DNA of 64,000 nucleotides from Sphaerolaimus hirsutus (GCA_964036195.1 OZ038452.1:23571785-23635784), one strand, 5' to 3'; counted from the first letter of the stretch, positions 12,601 through 24,101 are shown. The notes: generated by a model not told the origin, from the letters alone. Program-made: numbers and translations.

Positions 12601-14690
12601 GGGTCGGGTCGGATCGGGTTTTGTTGGGTTCCCAACCCTAGCGCCAGCACCGAATTCTAAATCTTTAGTACGCAACTTTGCTGGCCACAAACTGGGTGAA
12701 CATTGCATAAAGTCACTGGAGTAAAAAACAACGTGTTGCCGTTTAAAAAGTACAGGGACAAGTGTTGATTTATATTTTGTCTGAAATCGTGTCCGACTGT
12801 TTTGTGTCCAGAATTTGTTTTGAATGTGGTGTTGGAGAAGTTTGGTCTCTATTTTATTGACATTTACCTAAATATTTACGTGTAATTTTTGAAATTTTTA
12901 GTTCCCTTACAGTTGGTGCTGTTTTTGGAAACTGTCGTTCACTTGGAAAAGGCTAACCAATAATCTGTCAAATTGACCATCTGTCAAATGTCAACTGTGA
13001 AAATTTACATTTCCTTTTTCCAAACACCTCTACCTGTCCCAAGTCCCAACCATTTGTGTCAACCCTTTGAAACATTGTTCAAACCACCTATGTATACTCC
13101 GCGGACCGCATACTGTGCTTTTTTCTCAAGGAAACACTTCACCATGACGTCATCGTTACTAAAATCATAATTGTTCCAAAAAAGACAAAACGTTTAAGGA
13201 AAAAAACATTCGTCACATGTTTTTCTTTTTGGCTCGCCTCCAACTTTTATTTTTGTGAAAGTGCGTGCACGGTTCAAGTATTTATCTCGCTCGTGCCTTA
13301 TCTACCTATCTATTTACCAAGACATAAGTAATTTGGAACCCATACTTTGCGGTCTGCCGAGTATACTCATTCACATTACTGTACTGAACAAATCGTCACA
13401 GGAACCAGAAGTAGACTGCGTCCGGCCCACTTGCGCACCCCTAAGGGCCAGACGGCAGGCTTTAGGCGTGCACAAATCTAATTTGACCCAAAGTTGGGAT
13501 GCGCAAGCGTGGAGAGAAAGGAACAGTTTGCAACAAGCTGCCGTGGTAGATGTGAGAGCTCAAGAAATCGCAGCATTAGAAGCTGGATTGAATGGGGTTG
13601 GTTTGCATTCATTTCGTGCAGGGTGCTGAGCATAAATAGTTGTTTAAACCTATTCACGTTTACTCGAACAATAAATACGTATACTCGAGTACTGCGTAAA
13701 TACATTTACGTTTCCTGCGAAAGAAAGCACCTGTACTCAGATTTACGCGTACTTTTGTAAATTACTTGAGTAAAGAATACCGAACCCTACCCCCAATCTG
13801 TAGAATGACGACTTACGGCAATATTGGGCGACCGCAAGAAATGCTGTAGCTGAATCGAGAAATGAAAGACAACGTGGCATCTGTGTCACAAACTCAGGTA
13901 GGTTTCGAAATTGATTTTGCTGTGTTTTTTATCAGGAATTGTTGGGATGAGTTGTGGCCTGATGAACCAAAATTATATCAGTTTTTAAGGCTGAAATTCT
14001 CGATTCAAGAACCACTTCAGAAAACCAAAAAAATTTGTGTCGATTGAAGTAATTCTTTGGAAACGGTTTCTCAACGGGTATACTCGACGGATAGGAAATT
14101 ACAGATGTGCAGAATCCTACCATAATTGACTGAATAAAATCTTGTGATAAATTTCGTATAAATTATTCCACAGTAGAAACAAAATATTATGATGGAAATA
14201 CTGCATAATTTTTTGTTCATTATTCAGATGGGTTATGGTAGGTTTCTATACCAAGACCGCCGAGTATACACGGAATATTTGATGAATGCTAAGTAAATGA
14301 GAACAAAAATGTAGAAAACAATAGAATATACCGTATATACTTGAAAAAGACCCCATAGGAGTTATTTTTTCGTCAGAGATTTAAAGGGGGAGTCATTCAA
14401 GGGGGGGGGGGAGTTATTCAAAGGGGGAAGTTATTGTTTCGTCACAGTTTTCGAAGGGAGAGTTATTCGAGGGGGGTCTTATTCCAGGATATGCGGTAAA
14501 CTTTATAAGGCCAAAAATCTATACGTTCAATATTTAATACCCCACAAACGTTGCTAACGTTACAAAAAAACGTCACACAACAGGCATCACGGTAGCACTG
14601 CTATCGCTTTTGGCCGTCGTACTATGCACAATTTTCACCGCGACCCTAATCGCTTGGAGACGATCCAACAATTTCTACACAAAGTCATAA
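6641..14690 (+). CDS. Cuticlin-like ZP-domain protein, complete, 9 exons
   Basis: Exons that join in phase: 6641-6829, 9641-9753, 9953-10084, 10327-10475, 10616-10733, 11525-11624, 13402-13596, 13804-13897, 14584-14690 (stop TAA 14688-14690), giving 398 residues. Residues 1 to about 27 look like a signal peptide. The ZP domain follows from about Cys41 with nematode cuticlin signatures: VPIDNGV, PEIEC, NTQNNFEGHVYVK, VISFHPYFLTKVDRAYHIQC, MPVCRYEI, HKWTCDSET, LMAGQEVHVFKYADR. RARR at 282-285 matches the furin-type cleavage site after the ZP domain. One membrane span (about 365-388) and a 10-residue basic tail end the protein, as in membrane-anchored cuticlins that are cleaved and polymerised into cuticle. 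Introns 7 and 8 were placed by phase and GT-AG only, so that linker is less certain. AATAAA lies at 14775-14780. Which cuticlin paralogue it is cannot be told. Confidence 0.93.
7302..8204. mobile_element. hAT-like element, CAGAGTTG termini, CGTAAA-word interior
   Basis: Terminal CAGAGTTG / CAACTCTG. Exact 8-bp duplication CTGTAAAG at 7294-7301 and 8205-8212. The interior repeats variants of CGTAAACGTAAATAC and GGTATTTTTGG. A CTGTAAAATG palindrome (about 7575-7760) is nested inside. It lies in cuticlin intron 1. Confidence 0.85.
7575..7760. mobile_element. CTGTAAAATG-family palindrome
   Basis: Ends GGGGAGTCCCAGACCCTG and AGTCTGGGATTGGCA, opposite in orientation to the copy that forms cuticlin intron 2. 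In cuticlin intron 1, nested in 7302-8204. Confidence 0.65.
8321..9323. mobile_element. Compound TACCGTAT foldback with two further elements inside
   Basis: Outer ends TACTGTATATCCTCGAATAA / TTATTCGAGGATATACGGTA. Inside are 8491-8908 (TACCGTATTTCTTCGATC / GATCGAAGAAATACAGTA) and 8937-9091 (TACCGTATTTCCTCGAAA / TTTCGAGGAAATACGGTA). In cuticlin intron 1. Confidence 0.7.
9380..9592. mobile_element. CTGTAAAATG-family palindrome
   Basis: CCATTCCCAGACCCCGCAAAG at the left and TTACATGGTCTGGGAGTGGGACC at the right, with AAAATG/CATTTT words between. It lies just 5' of cuticlin exon 2. Confidence 0.6.
9754..9952 (+). mobile_element. Introner-like element forming the whole of cuticlin intron 2
   Basis: The 199-base intron is a copy of the CTGTAAAATG palindrome family found elsewhere here (about 165-345, 1158-1349, 7575-7760, 31074-31535). 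Left end TGCCAATCCCGGACCCTGTA; the right end, reverse complemented, reads GGGGGCAATCCCGGACCCTG. AGG flanks both sides (9752-9754 and 9951-9953). The 5' splice site is AG|GT, with G from the flank and T from the element. The 3' AG comes from the second AGG. Removing the intron restores GAG CCC AGG GGT GTC (EPRGV), matching the cuticlin family. Confidence 0.8.
10980..11356. mobile_element. TACCGTATTTCTTCTAATAG foldback
   Basis: Ends TACCGTATTTCTTCTAATAG and CTATTAGCAGAGTTACGGTA. Inner words TTCTATTGGAGG and AGAAGAGCGCC. In cuticlin intron 5. A relative lies at about 55811-55974. Confidence 0.65.
11755..11952. repeat. Near-perfect hairpin of about 200 bases
   Basis: The left arm (to about 11848) and right arm (from about 11862) are inverse copies, for example CATGGAAGCATACCCGCTCC against GGAGCGGGTATGCTTCCATG. 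Words GAATGTATACCCGC and CCGAAGGTAAGCCCGG. In cuticlin intron 6. Confidence 0.8.
12083..12344. mobile_element. TACCGTATTTCC-type foldback
   Basis: Ends CCGTATTTCCGCGAAACC and GGTAATTCGAGGAAATACGG. The inner sequence (ACATCGTTTATACCATCTAC) is nearly the same as in 33322-33593, so these are sister copies. In cuticlin intron 6. Confidence 0.72.
12443..12640. mobile_element. hAT-like element, TAGGGCTGG termini, GGGTATCGG words
   Basis: Starts TAGGGCTGGGAAT and ends TCCCAACCCTA. Flanks GCGCTAGC (12435-12442) and GCGCCAGC (12641-12648) differ at one base. It has inserted into a GCGCC-word element, in cuticlin intron 6. Confidence 0.75.
14329..14498. mobile_element. TACCGTATA foldback
   Basis: Ends TACCGTATATACTTGAAA and CTTATTCCAGGATATGCGGTA, with GGGGGAGTTATTCAA words. 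In cuticlin intron 8. Confidence 0.65.
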
Positions 14691-14774
14691 CATCTGACAG
14701 TATGGATTTGGATACCAGAGTTGACATTTGTACGCTGGGATGCTCACTATTTAGATTTGATTGTGAACCACTGC

Positions 14775-14780
14775 AATAAA
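14775..14780 (+). terminator. Poly(A) signal of the cuticlin gene
   Basis: AATAAA occurs 85 bases after the cuticlin stop codon, at the expected distance for a 3' end. Confidence 0.6.
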
Positions 14781-14874
14781 AACCAATTGAACGTGTTCTG
14801 GTGATTTGATTGGGTTGGACGGAATATTTTGGCCCCATCGCTAATGATTTGGATAAATACTGCGGGGTGGGGAT

Positions 14875-15348
14875 CTGGCGGGGTACTTTTACTCGATAAA
14901 TACGTATACTCGAGTACAGAGTAAATACGTTTACGTTTCCTCCGAAAAAGTTCCGGTACTCGCTTTTACGTATACCTACTTTTTGAAAGAACTCGAGTAC
15001 AGAAAACGTATTTCGGATCATCTTTTATATAGATTTTTAAAGTCATAGAATGGAAAAAGGGAGAAAAAAAGCTAAAAATATGGAAATCTAGTCGAAAATG
15101 GTATAAAACCAAATATATTGTCATCAATTGCATAAAATAGGCAAAAAGGCATAAAATTGAGTGACAATTTTGGCGACATTTCTCGTTTACGTTTTCTGAG
15201 GGGAAAACTACGTTTACTCACGTTTACTCATGAGTAAAAGTAATAAGAAATTACTTTACGTTTTCTGTACTCAGGGGGTGAGTAAAAAATAAATACTTTA
15301 CGTTTACGTATTATACTTTGAAAAAAGTTCGATACTTTTAACAACTCT
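14875..15348. repeat. CGTATACTCGAGTA-word repeat
   Basis: ACTCGATAAATACGTATACTC and ACGTTTACTCATGAGTAAA words end with AACAACTCTG, the CAGAGTTG-type terminus. The left terminus is missing. A related short stretch is at 13645-13785 in cuticlin intron 7. Confidence 0.55.
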
Positions 15349-16573
15349 GGTAAAGTGAAGAGTAAAGTACCTTTCCACTTGTGGAACTGGCCCCTGGTTT
15401 ATTTATTTAACGTGATCAATTTATTCAAAGTGATCAAAGTTCATTTAGTTACTAATTTCGGAATGGGCTCACTCAATTTTTTCAACCCAATCAAACTGAA
15501 CTTAGTGCAATGTTTAGGGAACCAAAATGTTTTTTTTTCGAAGACTGTCTAGCTTTATGTGTAATCTGGGTCCTTTCAGTACAATTTTGCTTGTGGATGT
15601 GACCAAAATTCATATGAAAAATGGCAATTGACTCAAATTATACAAAAACGAACTTTCCTTAAATGTTATTGGAATGGTAGATTGTTTGCAAGTCATGAAG
15701 TAGTGATAGTACCTAGATTAAGTATTTGACTGTTATCCACCAAACAATTTATACCTTCAAATGTGAGAAATTTCGCAATCATCATTGTAATATGTAAATA
15801 CATGTGGCAAACTTCACAAAAATTTACCAACCACTTAGGTAATATTTGTTTATGTTGCCCCTTATGTTACTGCAAACTGCAAAGGTTCAAATAATAATCA
15901 AGCACTTTTTTCAGTGAGGGGTACATTCAAGGGAGAAAATAATCCATGGCTGAGGTAAATAATTGAAGAAACACTGCCTAAAGGAAAAACTGGGGGCTTA
16001 TTTAAGTAAAATGTAGTGGCTTTCTTTTCTAAAAATTATGGTATTCACAATGATTTGGCCACTAATATGAATCCTATGAATATCCTTGTAAACAATACTT
16101 TCCCACGAAACGTCTATCACTCAGAAGAAAAATATTTACCACCATTCAAGTGTAATTTTGCCACATATTCATTTTCCTGTAGCGCCGTAGGCCTGACATT
16201 TTTTCTCAAATTATTATTGTTTGCTAAGCTTCCGTCAAATTCTGCGAAATGTGCGATGTACATTTCCCGTTTTGATGTTTGATTATCGCTTTTGCATTTA
16301 GCTGCTTTCCATGGCTAAAAACTTGCTAATGCTTCAATGAAAAATTCCTTGTTTTTGTGTAGTTTCAAAAGGCGGGTGCAAAACGGTGAATGTCTCTTAA
16401 TAAAGTAGAATGTTAATGATAAAAATAGGTTTTTCAAAAATGTAAAAAAATTGTCACAAATAAGTATTTATCAATTTCAAACTGAGAAATATTCACTGTG
16501 CTTTCAATTTTAGTGTCACAAATTCACAAATGGTTTTCAGGTATGTAGAAAGCATTTGGATTTGTCCTTCTGA

Positions 16574-16749
16574 TGCCAATTCCGCATGTGGAGAAGTAAA
16601 ACAAAAATATTTCAAGTAAATGGGTACAAGGTTAAAAGTCAAGTAAAATGAGAAGTGAGCCGTGAAATAAGTGAAGTAAGCAGTTAACTTATCATTTCAC
16701 TTATCACTTCTAAAATGGTTTTCAACTTCTCCACTTGCGGAATTGACCC
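16574..16749. mobile_element. TGCCAATTCCGC palindrome
   Basis: Ends TGCCAATTCCGCATGTGGAG and CTCCACTTGCGGAATTGACCC. Interior words AAGTAAAATGAGAAGTGA and complements. Confidence 0.6.
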
Positions 16750-16849
16750 TTGGAGAACTTTGTATTCAGGCCATCGCAGATATTGTTCATTTCTTTGATT
16801 ACACAAACTGGTTGCAGCAATCTATGGGAAATGATGTTCAATTTCATTA

Positions 16850-17312
16850 AATTGCTCTTATGCTGCGATTACAGCTCGGGCGTAAAATTGACCAGCGTAA
16901 CATTGATTTTTGGGCATAAAATTAATTACAGGTGAGTGGATAAAGGGTATGGCATTGTAATTTCAGTCAAAGAAAGCGCACATGCAGATGTTGCTTGTGT
17001 CCAAAGCTCATCAGTTTATTTTAATTGCACTAGAAGTTATGAATTTTGGCTCAAATTTCTTTTAATTTTATGCCCTAATTTTACGCCACTTACAGCGCAT
17101 AATTGAAAAAATTGTGCTAAAATTCATAACTCCCAGTACGATTAAAATAAACTCATGAGCTTTGGACACAAGAAACGTCTGCATCTAAGCTTTCTTTGAC
17201 TGAAATAACAATGTCGTATCTTTATCCATTCATCTGTAATTAATTTTACGCCCAAAATCAATTTTAGGCCGTGTCAATTTTACGCCGGAGCTGTAATCGC
17301 AGCATAATGGTA
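16850..17312. repeat. Large imperfect hairpin of about 460 bases
   Basis: Left arm TTATGCTGCGATTACAGCTC is repeated inverted as GAGCTGTAATCGCAGCATAA at the right; AAATTGACCAGCG and TTTTGGGCATAAAATTAATTAC also have partners. The arms meet near 17085. No coding frame is shared by the arms. Confidence 0.75.
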
Positions 17313-18177
17313 AATATTTATAATCCAAGCAGTGGAGTTACCATTCAGATTTTAGGTGCCAGGGGTTGTCAAATAACTCCCCTCTGGGAAAGCCTGGATT
17401 ATACATACCTACCTAGGTATGAGAAACTTGGAAAAGATGCCCGTCAATTCCTATTTAAAGCTGCCACCAGTTCACCTAAAACTACGTATTTATGTACGTA
17501 TTTTACACTTCTTGTCCAAGAACTTTGTGATTTCATTACATTGGCATAGATTTTTGTCAATGTGATTTATTTTAGAATGTTGAATACCTCCAAAAGGTAA
17601 CGGTCAAATCTGTGCAATACACAATAAATGCAACAAAATTATCTATTTCTATTCTATTTGAATGAAAATTCATTTTATGACAGCCTTTGACAGGTTTTTA
17701 GTCTAAACTACAAAGATCATTTTCACATTAAATCCGACAACTCAAGCTGTCGCCCACCTACACTACCTATTTACCATGTTCATGGAAAGTGCTGCCATGT
17801 TTCAACTTGATCTGCACTTTATGACATTTCGTAGTACACATGCCAATAAATGTGCAATGCTATTGCTTTTCTCTGATTTTGATCTCTTGGTGAAAATATT
17901 TAAAAAAATTTTTTCATCCGTGAATTTCAGAATTGAACCTTTGGACGCACTTTTTCACCTGACTGCAGTTTATCAATTGTCTCAAATTTTTAGTGTAGTC
18001 TATTGACGCTTACCTAGATGTTTTCAGAACAATGTTAACATACCCCCGGATATGTTCAGACATGAAGTTTCCCAATCATCAAATTGATTAAGTAATCTGC
18101 CAGGGATGTCCTATAATACCTAATTTACATTTTCATGCAATCTCGTACCAACGTCCAAAGCATGGTTGTTTGTTCAA

Positions 18178-18434
18178 GGAATGTAAGCTCGGGCGAGAAA
18201 ATTGGAATGCCCGACATGTTTTTTACGGGCAGCCCGTATTTACATTGTGTTTATCTCTATTGGATTTACCCACCTAAGTTTCTCGGGCTCATAAAATTCG
18301 ACCCCTGTGGATCAATCATAAATCGAAATCCGGACAGCAAACAAAACTGTCATGCGGCAGAATGTGTGACGTTATTGGATTTTCTTTCTCACCGTTCACT
18401 TTCAGAAATGCGGCTGGATAATCTTTTTTGTTGA
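18178..18434 (+). other. Possible orphan exon with Cys-containing coding sequence
   Basis: An open frame reads through SSGEKIGMPDMFF, YLHCVYLYWIYPPK, FDPCGSIINRNPD and QNCHAAEC to TGA at 18432-18434. A phase-0 GT lies just after the AEC codons and would join in frame to the exon at 19414. That makes it a possible upstream exon of the membrane protein. Composition looks coding but no family is recognised. Confidence 0.3.
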
Positions 18435-18967
18435 AATGTCTTTATTGCACCTCTATTGGAAGACATATGACATATTTATGAGGCCTACACGCTAATTTGG
18501 GGGATATTTCTAAAAAATCAAATGAAAAAAGCATTGCGCGTAAAATGAATTATTCTAATCAAATAATAAGAGCATTGGCGGCTTTTATTTTAGCTCATTT
18601 GCGCCAGATATTAGCTATCGAAATGGGCAGAGAACAGTGTGAAAAAAACCCGCTGCCAAAAATGGTAAATAGGTATATTTTTCTCTTATTTTGACGCCAG
18701 TGACAATATTTTCTGCGGACGGCATGCTATGCATTTTTCTGAAGGAAACACTCCATATGACGCCTTTGTTAATAAAATCAAAATTGTTCAAAAAAGAAGG
18801 AAACAACGTTTCAGGAAACTCATTCGTCGCTTGTATGCGACTCCGCCTTTTTCTTAAAAAATATTTTTGTGAAAGTGCGTGCATAAGTATCCTGCTCGCG
18901 CGTTGCATGTGATGAATGTAGATGTTTTGGTATTTGTATTGGTGTTGTGGTTTTATTGAGTCCTGAT

Positions 18968-19247
18968 TAGTGATGTGACAAGCGCCAGAACTTTGGCGCC
19001 GAGCGCCAAAAGCTCCATGGCGCTTTTCCGACCCCTAGCGCCAAGCGCCAATGGCGCCAAGGGCCAGAAGCGCCGTGGCGCTTTTTGCTTTGGCGCTAGC
19101 GCCAAGCGCCTACGCCAGGCATTTTGTTCTTGGCGCCGGTCAAAAGTAGCGCCAAGCGCCAAAAGTGCCGTGGCGCTTTTCATGGGCATGGCACCACAGC
19201 TAAATAGCGCCAAGCTTCAAAAGCGCCATGCCGATATTACATCACTG
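18968..19247. mobile_element. hAT-like element, TAGTGATG termini, GCGCC words
   Basis: Inverted ends TAGTGATGTGA / TTACATCACTG; flanks GTCCTGAT (18960-18967) and GTCCCGAT (19248-19255), one mismatch. The interior is built of GGCGCCAAGCGCC and GCGCCATGGCGC-type palindromic words. Confidence 0.75.
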
Positions 19248-19413
19248 GTCCCGATTGTCAGTGCGAGCTCACATAAATAGCAAGGGAAGTGGAAATCACT
19301 GAGCACAGGGTGTGCGCTTTATTAACATTGCACAGTTGAGGAATTTGCACTGAAGATTTGCACTGTAAATACGTAAATACAAGTACACATTTTACGTATT
19401 TACACCCTTTCAG

Positions 19414-22400
19414 GAAATCGCGGAAACAGAGGATCTGCGACCAAATCTGGTAAAGCTGCTCAGGGATGTGGACTCGTGTCGAATTTACTGCTGCTATTAT
19501 GATGTTCCAGGTAAATACAATACTTGTTCACAAGTTTGATCACTTTAATTACCTATATACAGAGACATCGGTGGGGCTTGTAAATTTTTCTCGTGCTAAA
19601 TAAATGGAGAAAGTGCAACAAGCGATATGGGGTGCAATAGAAAGTGTGAAAGAAGTCGATCCTGGCGCAGTGCCGTTTCAGGCTTTCATGTGTCACGTTT
19701 TACTGCCTTTTGACGCTTTCAATTTTTGCCAACAACATTTTTAAATTAATTCTGTGCACTGATTATATTAGGTATACATATTTATGGTAAAAAATTCAAT
19801 TTATTTCATACTTCACGAAAACGATCAAAACTGAACTCACCTCACATCACGACCATTCACAACATCCCCCACTGATGTCAGCAGAAATATACCCCTCACT
19901 AGTGATGGAAAAGCGCCATGGCGCTTCTGGCGCTTGGCGCCGGGGTTTTGAAAAGCGCCATGATGCTATTGGCGCCATTTTTGTGTGGCGCCAGGAAAAA
20001 AACGCATGGCGCTGGCGCTTGGCGCCATTTTGTTTGGGCGCCATCGGCGTTTGGCGCTAGGGTACGGAAAAGCGCCATGGCGCTTTTCCCATCACTACCC
20101 CCTCGCCCCCACACACCATGTTGACCAGATTCAAAATAGGTACCTAATCACACTTTTGAACCTCTCCAAGGAGGTTGCAACGCGGTAACCTACCACGAAA
20201 GGCCGGACTGGCGCTGCAAAATGTATTTTTGCCCCAGCAAAGAAACCTGCCGCTCACAACTCAAATTTACAACCAACAAAACAGTGTCGTTTCTATTGTA
20301 TTTTCCACAAAATGACACTGATAATGGCAATGGGAAGCAAAGGGATGATTTTCAGGGTAATGTTGCGAAAAATGGACTAGGGAAACAGATAAAGGGGGAA
20401 ATGAAAGGTGGTACGGATAAGGATGATATTGTTGTTAAAAGGAGACATCGCGATCAAAACAAGTGGGACTGGTACCAGGTGAGATTTCTATTTAGGTTGG
20501 AAGGTTGCCAATTTCAGAAGTTGTATAAAACACCTGGGTGGACAAAGTAACAAATGCGCAGAATCCTACAACAATTTTATAAAGAATGTTATATACCGTA
20601 TTACCTGGAATTATCCCCCCCCCTTGAATTAACCCCCCCCCTCGAATTAACCCCCCCTCAAAATGGGCTGGGGAAATACTAACCCCCCCTCGAAATCCCC
20701 CCCCTTTCGGAACGATGTACGTCATGTACATAATAAATACGTCATGTATGCAATGTACATGATGTATTAGGGTGTAAACTAAGTTTCTTATCTTTTTTGC
20801 GATCTCATACAAATATACATTTCTGCGTTCCATTCTGTTGTACGTTGGCCGATTTTGAAGCCCTTCGAGTATGTTGGGGTTTGGGGTCTGGGCTATGACG
20901 AATTTGTTTTGTTTCCTTGAATAATCCCCCAGTCCCGAGATAAGGGGGGTCTAAAAGGTGGTCATTTTCCATGGCCGATGTGAACACTGACATTTGAACC
21001 TTGATAAATCCTCCATTTATGGGCCGATTTTATTCATTCAACACTTAAAATGATCAAGACGATTTGTAGATTCCATTTGTAGTTTTGTGGTTGGATAAGT
21101 GATGTCTATACTCCATGTGCCAATAAACTTAACACTTAAAGTTAAAAGTGCTATAACTTTTGATTGGAAAACGATATTGAAATTTGTTTCGGCCAGATGA
21201 ATTGTTTTAGTCTAAGCTATACGATAGCATGTTCAGAAAAAAGTTTTTGCTGTGTTCAAAAACTGGGTCAAATCGGCATACGGAGTTTAAACATCACTAG
21301 TGATGGAATGGCGCCATGGCGCTGGCGCCATTTGAGGGCGCCAAAGGGCGCCGCGCCATGGCGCCATTGGCGCTTGGCGCCCTTTTTCTGTGGCGCCCTT
21401 GGCGCCTGGCGCCCACTTTCTGAAAGGCGCCATGGCGCCCTTGGCGCTTGGCGCCCTTTCTCCGTGGCGCCCTTGGCGCCTGGCGCCCTGCCCTAAAAGG
21501 GCGCCAAAATGGCGCCAGCATGGTTTCAAGGTGAGTGCTGCGTGTATGAATAAAAAAGAAAAAACGGGTCTGTGAATGATCAAAATTCACTGGAAAATAG
21601 ACAAAGTGGTGTGAGTGGATGTATACGTTTCATCCAGTTTTTATCAGATGCGTGTAACGGATCAGAAGCTGAGCATGATAGACCGGTGAACTTGCAAACT
21701 CGTAAATCAACGGATTGAAATTATCGGAATTCCGTTGTCGTCCGTTTCAAGAAAACATAAATTGGAAAATCTATTTGATGTGCATTCATTGTTTTGTCGA
21801 ATGAGAATTTTCAAAGTGTTTGAATTGAATTTCACGTGTGAGTGCGGTTTTTGCACAAAAGTTTGTTGCTAGTCTCATTTTTGCTGATTACATCCTGGAG
21901 AACATGAATAAAGAAGTGAATGTGTGCACTACAGTGCTGGAGAAGCATTTTTAGCACACGCAGGGTATTCTACTCGCTTTTTTATCCTGGCGCCATTGGC
22001 GCCTGGCGCCCTTCTTTTCAATTGGCGCCATGGCGCCCTTGGCGCTTGGCGCCCTCTTTCCGTGGCGCCCTTGGCGCCTGGCGCCCACTTTCCGAATGGC
22101 GCCATGGCGCCCTTTTTCTGTGGCGCCCTTGGCGCTTGGCGCCCAGTTTCCGAATGGCCCTTTTTTCTGGCGCTTTTCCATCACTAAACATCACTAACGT
22201 GACCACAAAACTGAAACCTACAGGTCGTCTCGAACATTATAAGTGTTGAATGAATAAAATTGGCCCAGAAAGGGCCGATTTATCAAGCTTCAAAGGTCAG
22301 TGTCCACATCAGCCATGGAAAATGATTATCTTTTTGTAGACCGTCCTTTTCTCGGGGCTAGGGGATTATTCAAGGAAACAAACATTTTTTGTCATAGCCC

Positions 22401-23816
22401 AGACCCCGAACCCCAACATACTCAAAGGGCTTCAAAATCGGCAAACGTACAACAGAATAGAATGCAGGAATGTATATTTGTATGAGATCGCTAAAAAGAT
22501 AAGAAACTTAGTTTACACCCTAATATATTACTGTTAATTTGCATTGCAGCTACACATAGACTAGTTTGTGTAGCTATCTACGGTTTTATGTCCAAATATA
22601 TACTGTTTGGACTCATTTATTACCTGTTATGGGAAAAAAAATTCAGCCGCCGGAAAACGGAAAACAAGGCCGGAAAACCAGAAACGGAAAAACGAAATTT
22701 GCACGGAAACGAAAAAAAATTGGTGAAATTTTGTCGGATAATGCAAAAAATTGCTGAAATTTGCTGGAAATGGTAAAAATTGCTGAAATTTTGATGGAAA
22801 ATGGAAAAATTAACATAATTGAAAACCTGCATGCATGTTTACCAGTTTGGCCGAAACAGAAAACAGACAGTTGAGCTGGGAAAAGGGAATATGAGGTGGC
22901 AAAATAGAAAATTGAGCCGGAAAATAGAAAAAAGGTGGAAAAACAGAAAATGTAGCCAGAAAACAGAAAAAAGCCAGAAAAACTGAAAATTATGCCGGAA
23001 AACGGAAAATGAGCCGGAAAAACGGAAACAGAAATGGAAAAAAAATTTGTGGCCGGAAAAAGGAACGGAAAAGGGAAAAAAATTCAGCGATCAGAAAACG
23101 GAAAAAATTTGCCTTCGAAAAATGGAAATGGAAAACGGAAATTTGACACCCTAGTTTCCATACTAAGTGTGATGTCCGCCAAGCTTACAGTAACTAGTAA
23201 AATGATTTGTAGTCGTTTATGCTGGTGGTATTGAATATTCACATTGATCAAGTGATAACTGATAAGTGACAAGTATTTTTAACAAGTAAATTAACTGCCA
23301 TATCGTTTACAACTCTCTTAGCTTATAACGCACCACACACTTTCCTCGACTATTCCACTTCAATATTAACACATCAAAAATCATTCACCATTGCAGGATG
23401 AAGAACAGAGCATGCCCTACCAAAGCAGAAATGACACAATTTACATTTTCGGAGATGGCAATTTCCCTCCATCAGAAGCCCTGCAGGCACTCATTTTGGC
23501 AGTGATCATTTTCCTAGACATTGCAGTCATGACTTGTGTAGCATTTTCACTTTTCGTTTGTGTGAGAAATCTGTTTGGAATGTGCTACAGTGAACACAAG
23601 TTTAGTGAAGAAAAAAGTAGCATGGGTGATGTTTGCGTTTCTTTGGTTTGTGTGGTACTTTTTGTTGTTATAGCGTGTGCTACAAATTTTGCGGCCTGGT
23701 TTTTGTTGCAGAAACGTTTGGAAGGTAAGACAAATGTGTAGGGTTCCTTGAGTTTTTAGTTCTATCTTCTATCGTATCTAAATTTTTTTGCAGTTTTTGT
23801 GGCATCAAAAATATAG
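19414..23816 (+). CDS. Unidentified membrane protein, 3' part (4 exons)
   Basis: Four exons join in phase: 19414-19510, 20171-20478, 23397-23724 and 23794-23816 (stop TAG 23814-23816), about 251 residues. The first two encode a Cys-rich, probably extracellular segment (DSCRIYCCYYDVP, then GGGCNAV, DWRCKMYFCPSKETC) with N-glycosylation-type sequons (NKT, NDT). A low-complexity D/G/N/K stretch follows. The third exon has two strongly hydrophobic segments (starting ALQALILAVIIFLDIAVMTC and VCVSLVCVVLFVVIAC) separated by a short loop. The exon starting at 19414 begins in phase 0 with no ATG, so 5' exons lie upstream. A Cys-rich loop followed by a membrane helix recalls auxiliary channel subunits, but I cannot assign a family. 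Confidence 0.65.
19907..20096. mobile_element. TAGTGATGG element, GCGCC words
   Basis: Ends TAGTGATGGAAAAGCGCC and CGCTTTTCCCATCACTA. The flanks are C-rich on both sides (CCCCTCAC, CCCCCTCG) but do not match exactly, so the target duplication is unclear. In the intron before the exon at 20171. Confidence 0.6.
20768..22525. repeat. Long foldback with about 300-base arms
   Basis: The first about 300 bases (from TAGGGTGTAAACTAAGTTTC) return as an imperfect inverted copy ending GAAACTTAGTTTACACCCTA. Shared inner marks include GGCCGATTTTGAAGCCC and AGTGTTGAATGAATAAAAT. The centre is interrupted by the element at 21298-22186. In the large intron of the membrane-protein gene. Confidence 0.7.
21298..22186. 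mobile_element. hAT-like element, TAGTGATGG termini, GCGCC words, 889 bp
   Basis: Exact 8-bp duplication AACATCAC at 21290-21297 and 22187-22194. GCGCC-word arms (21305-21515 and 21985-22175) flank an ordinary AT-rich centre. Nested inside the 20768-22525 foldback. Confidence 0.88.
22630..23153. repeat. GGAAAACGG-word repeat with a TAGGGTGTC-type right end
   Basis: Degenerate GCCGGAAAACGGAAAA words over about 500 bases end with TTTGACACCCTA, the same end as the element at 41303-41492. The left boundary is not clear. Confidence 0.55.
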
Positions 23817-23840
23817 TGTGAAGTCGATAGCAGTCACATG

Positions 23841-24101
23841 TAGTGATGGAAAAGCGCCAGAAAAAAAGGGCGCCAGGCGCCAATGGCGCCATGGCGCCAT
23901 TCGGAAACTGGGCGCCAAGCCCCAAGGGCGCCACAGCAAAAGGGCGCCAGGCGCCAAGGGCTCCATGGCGCCATTCGGAAAGTGGGCTCCAGGGCGCCAA
24001 GGGTGCCACGGAAAGAGGGCGCAAAGCGCCAATGGCGCCATGGCGCGGCGCCCTTTGGCGCCCTCAAATGGCGCCATCGCCATGGCGCCATTCCATCACT
24101 A
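23841..24101. mobile_element. hAT-like element, TAGTGATGG termini, GCGCC words
   Basis: Exact 8-bp duplication GTCACATG at 23833-23840 and 24102-24109. 261 bases, just after the last exon of the membrane-protein gene. Confidence 0.88.
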
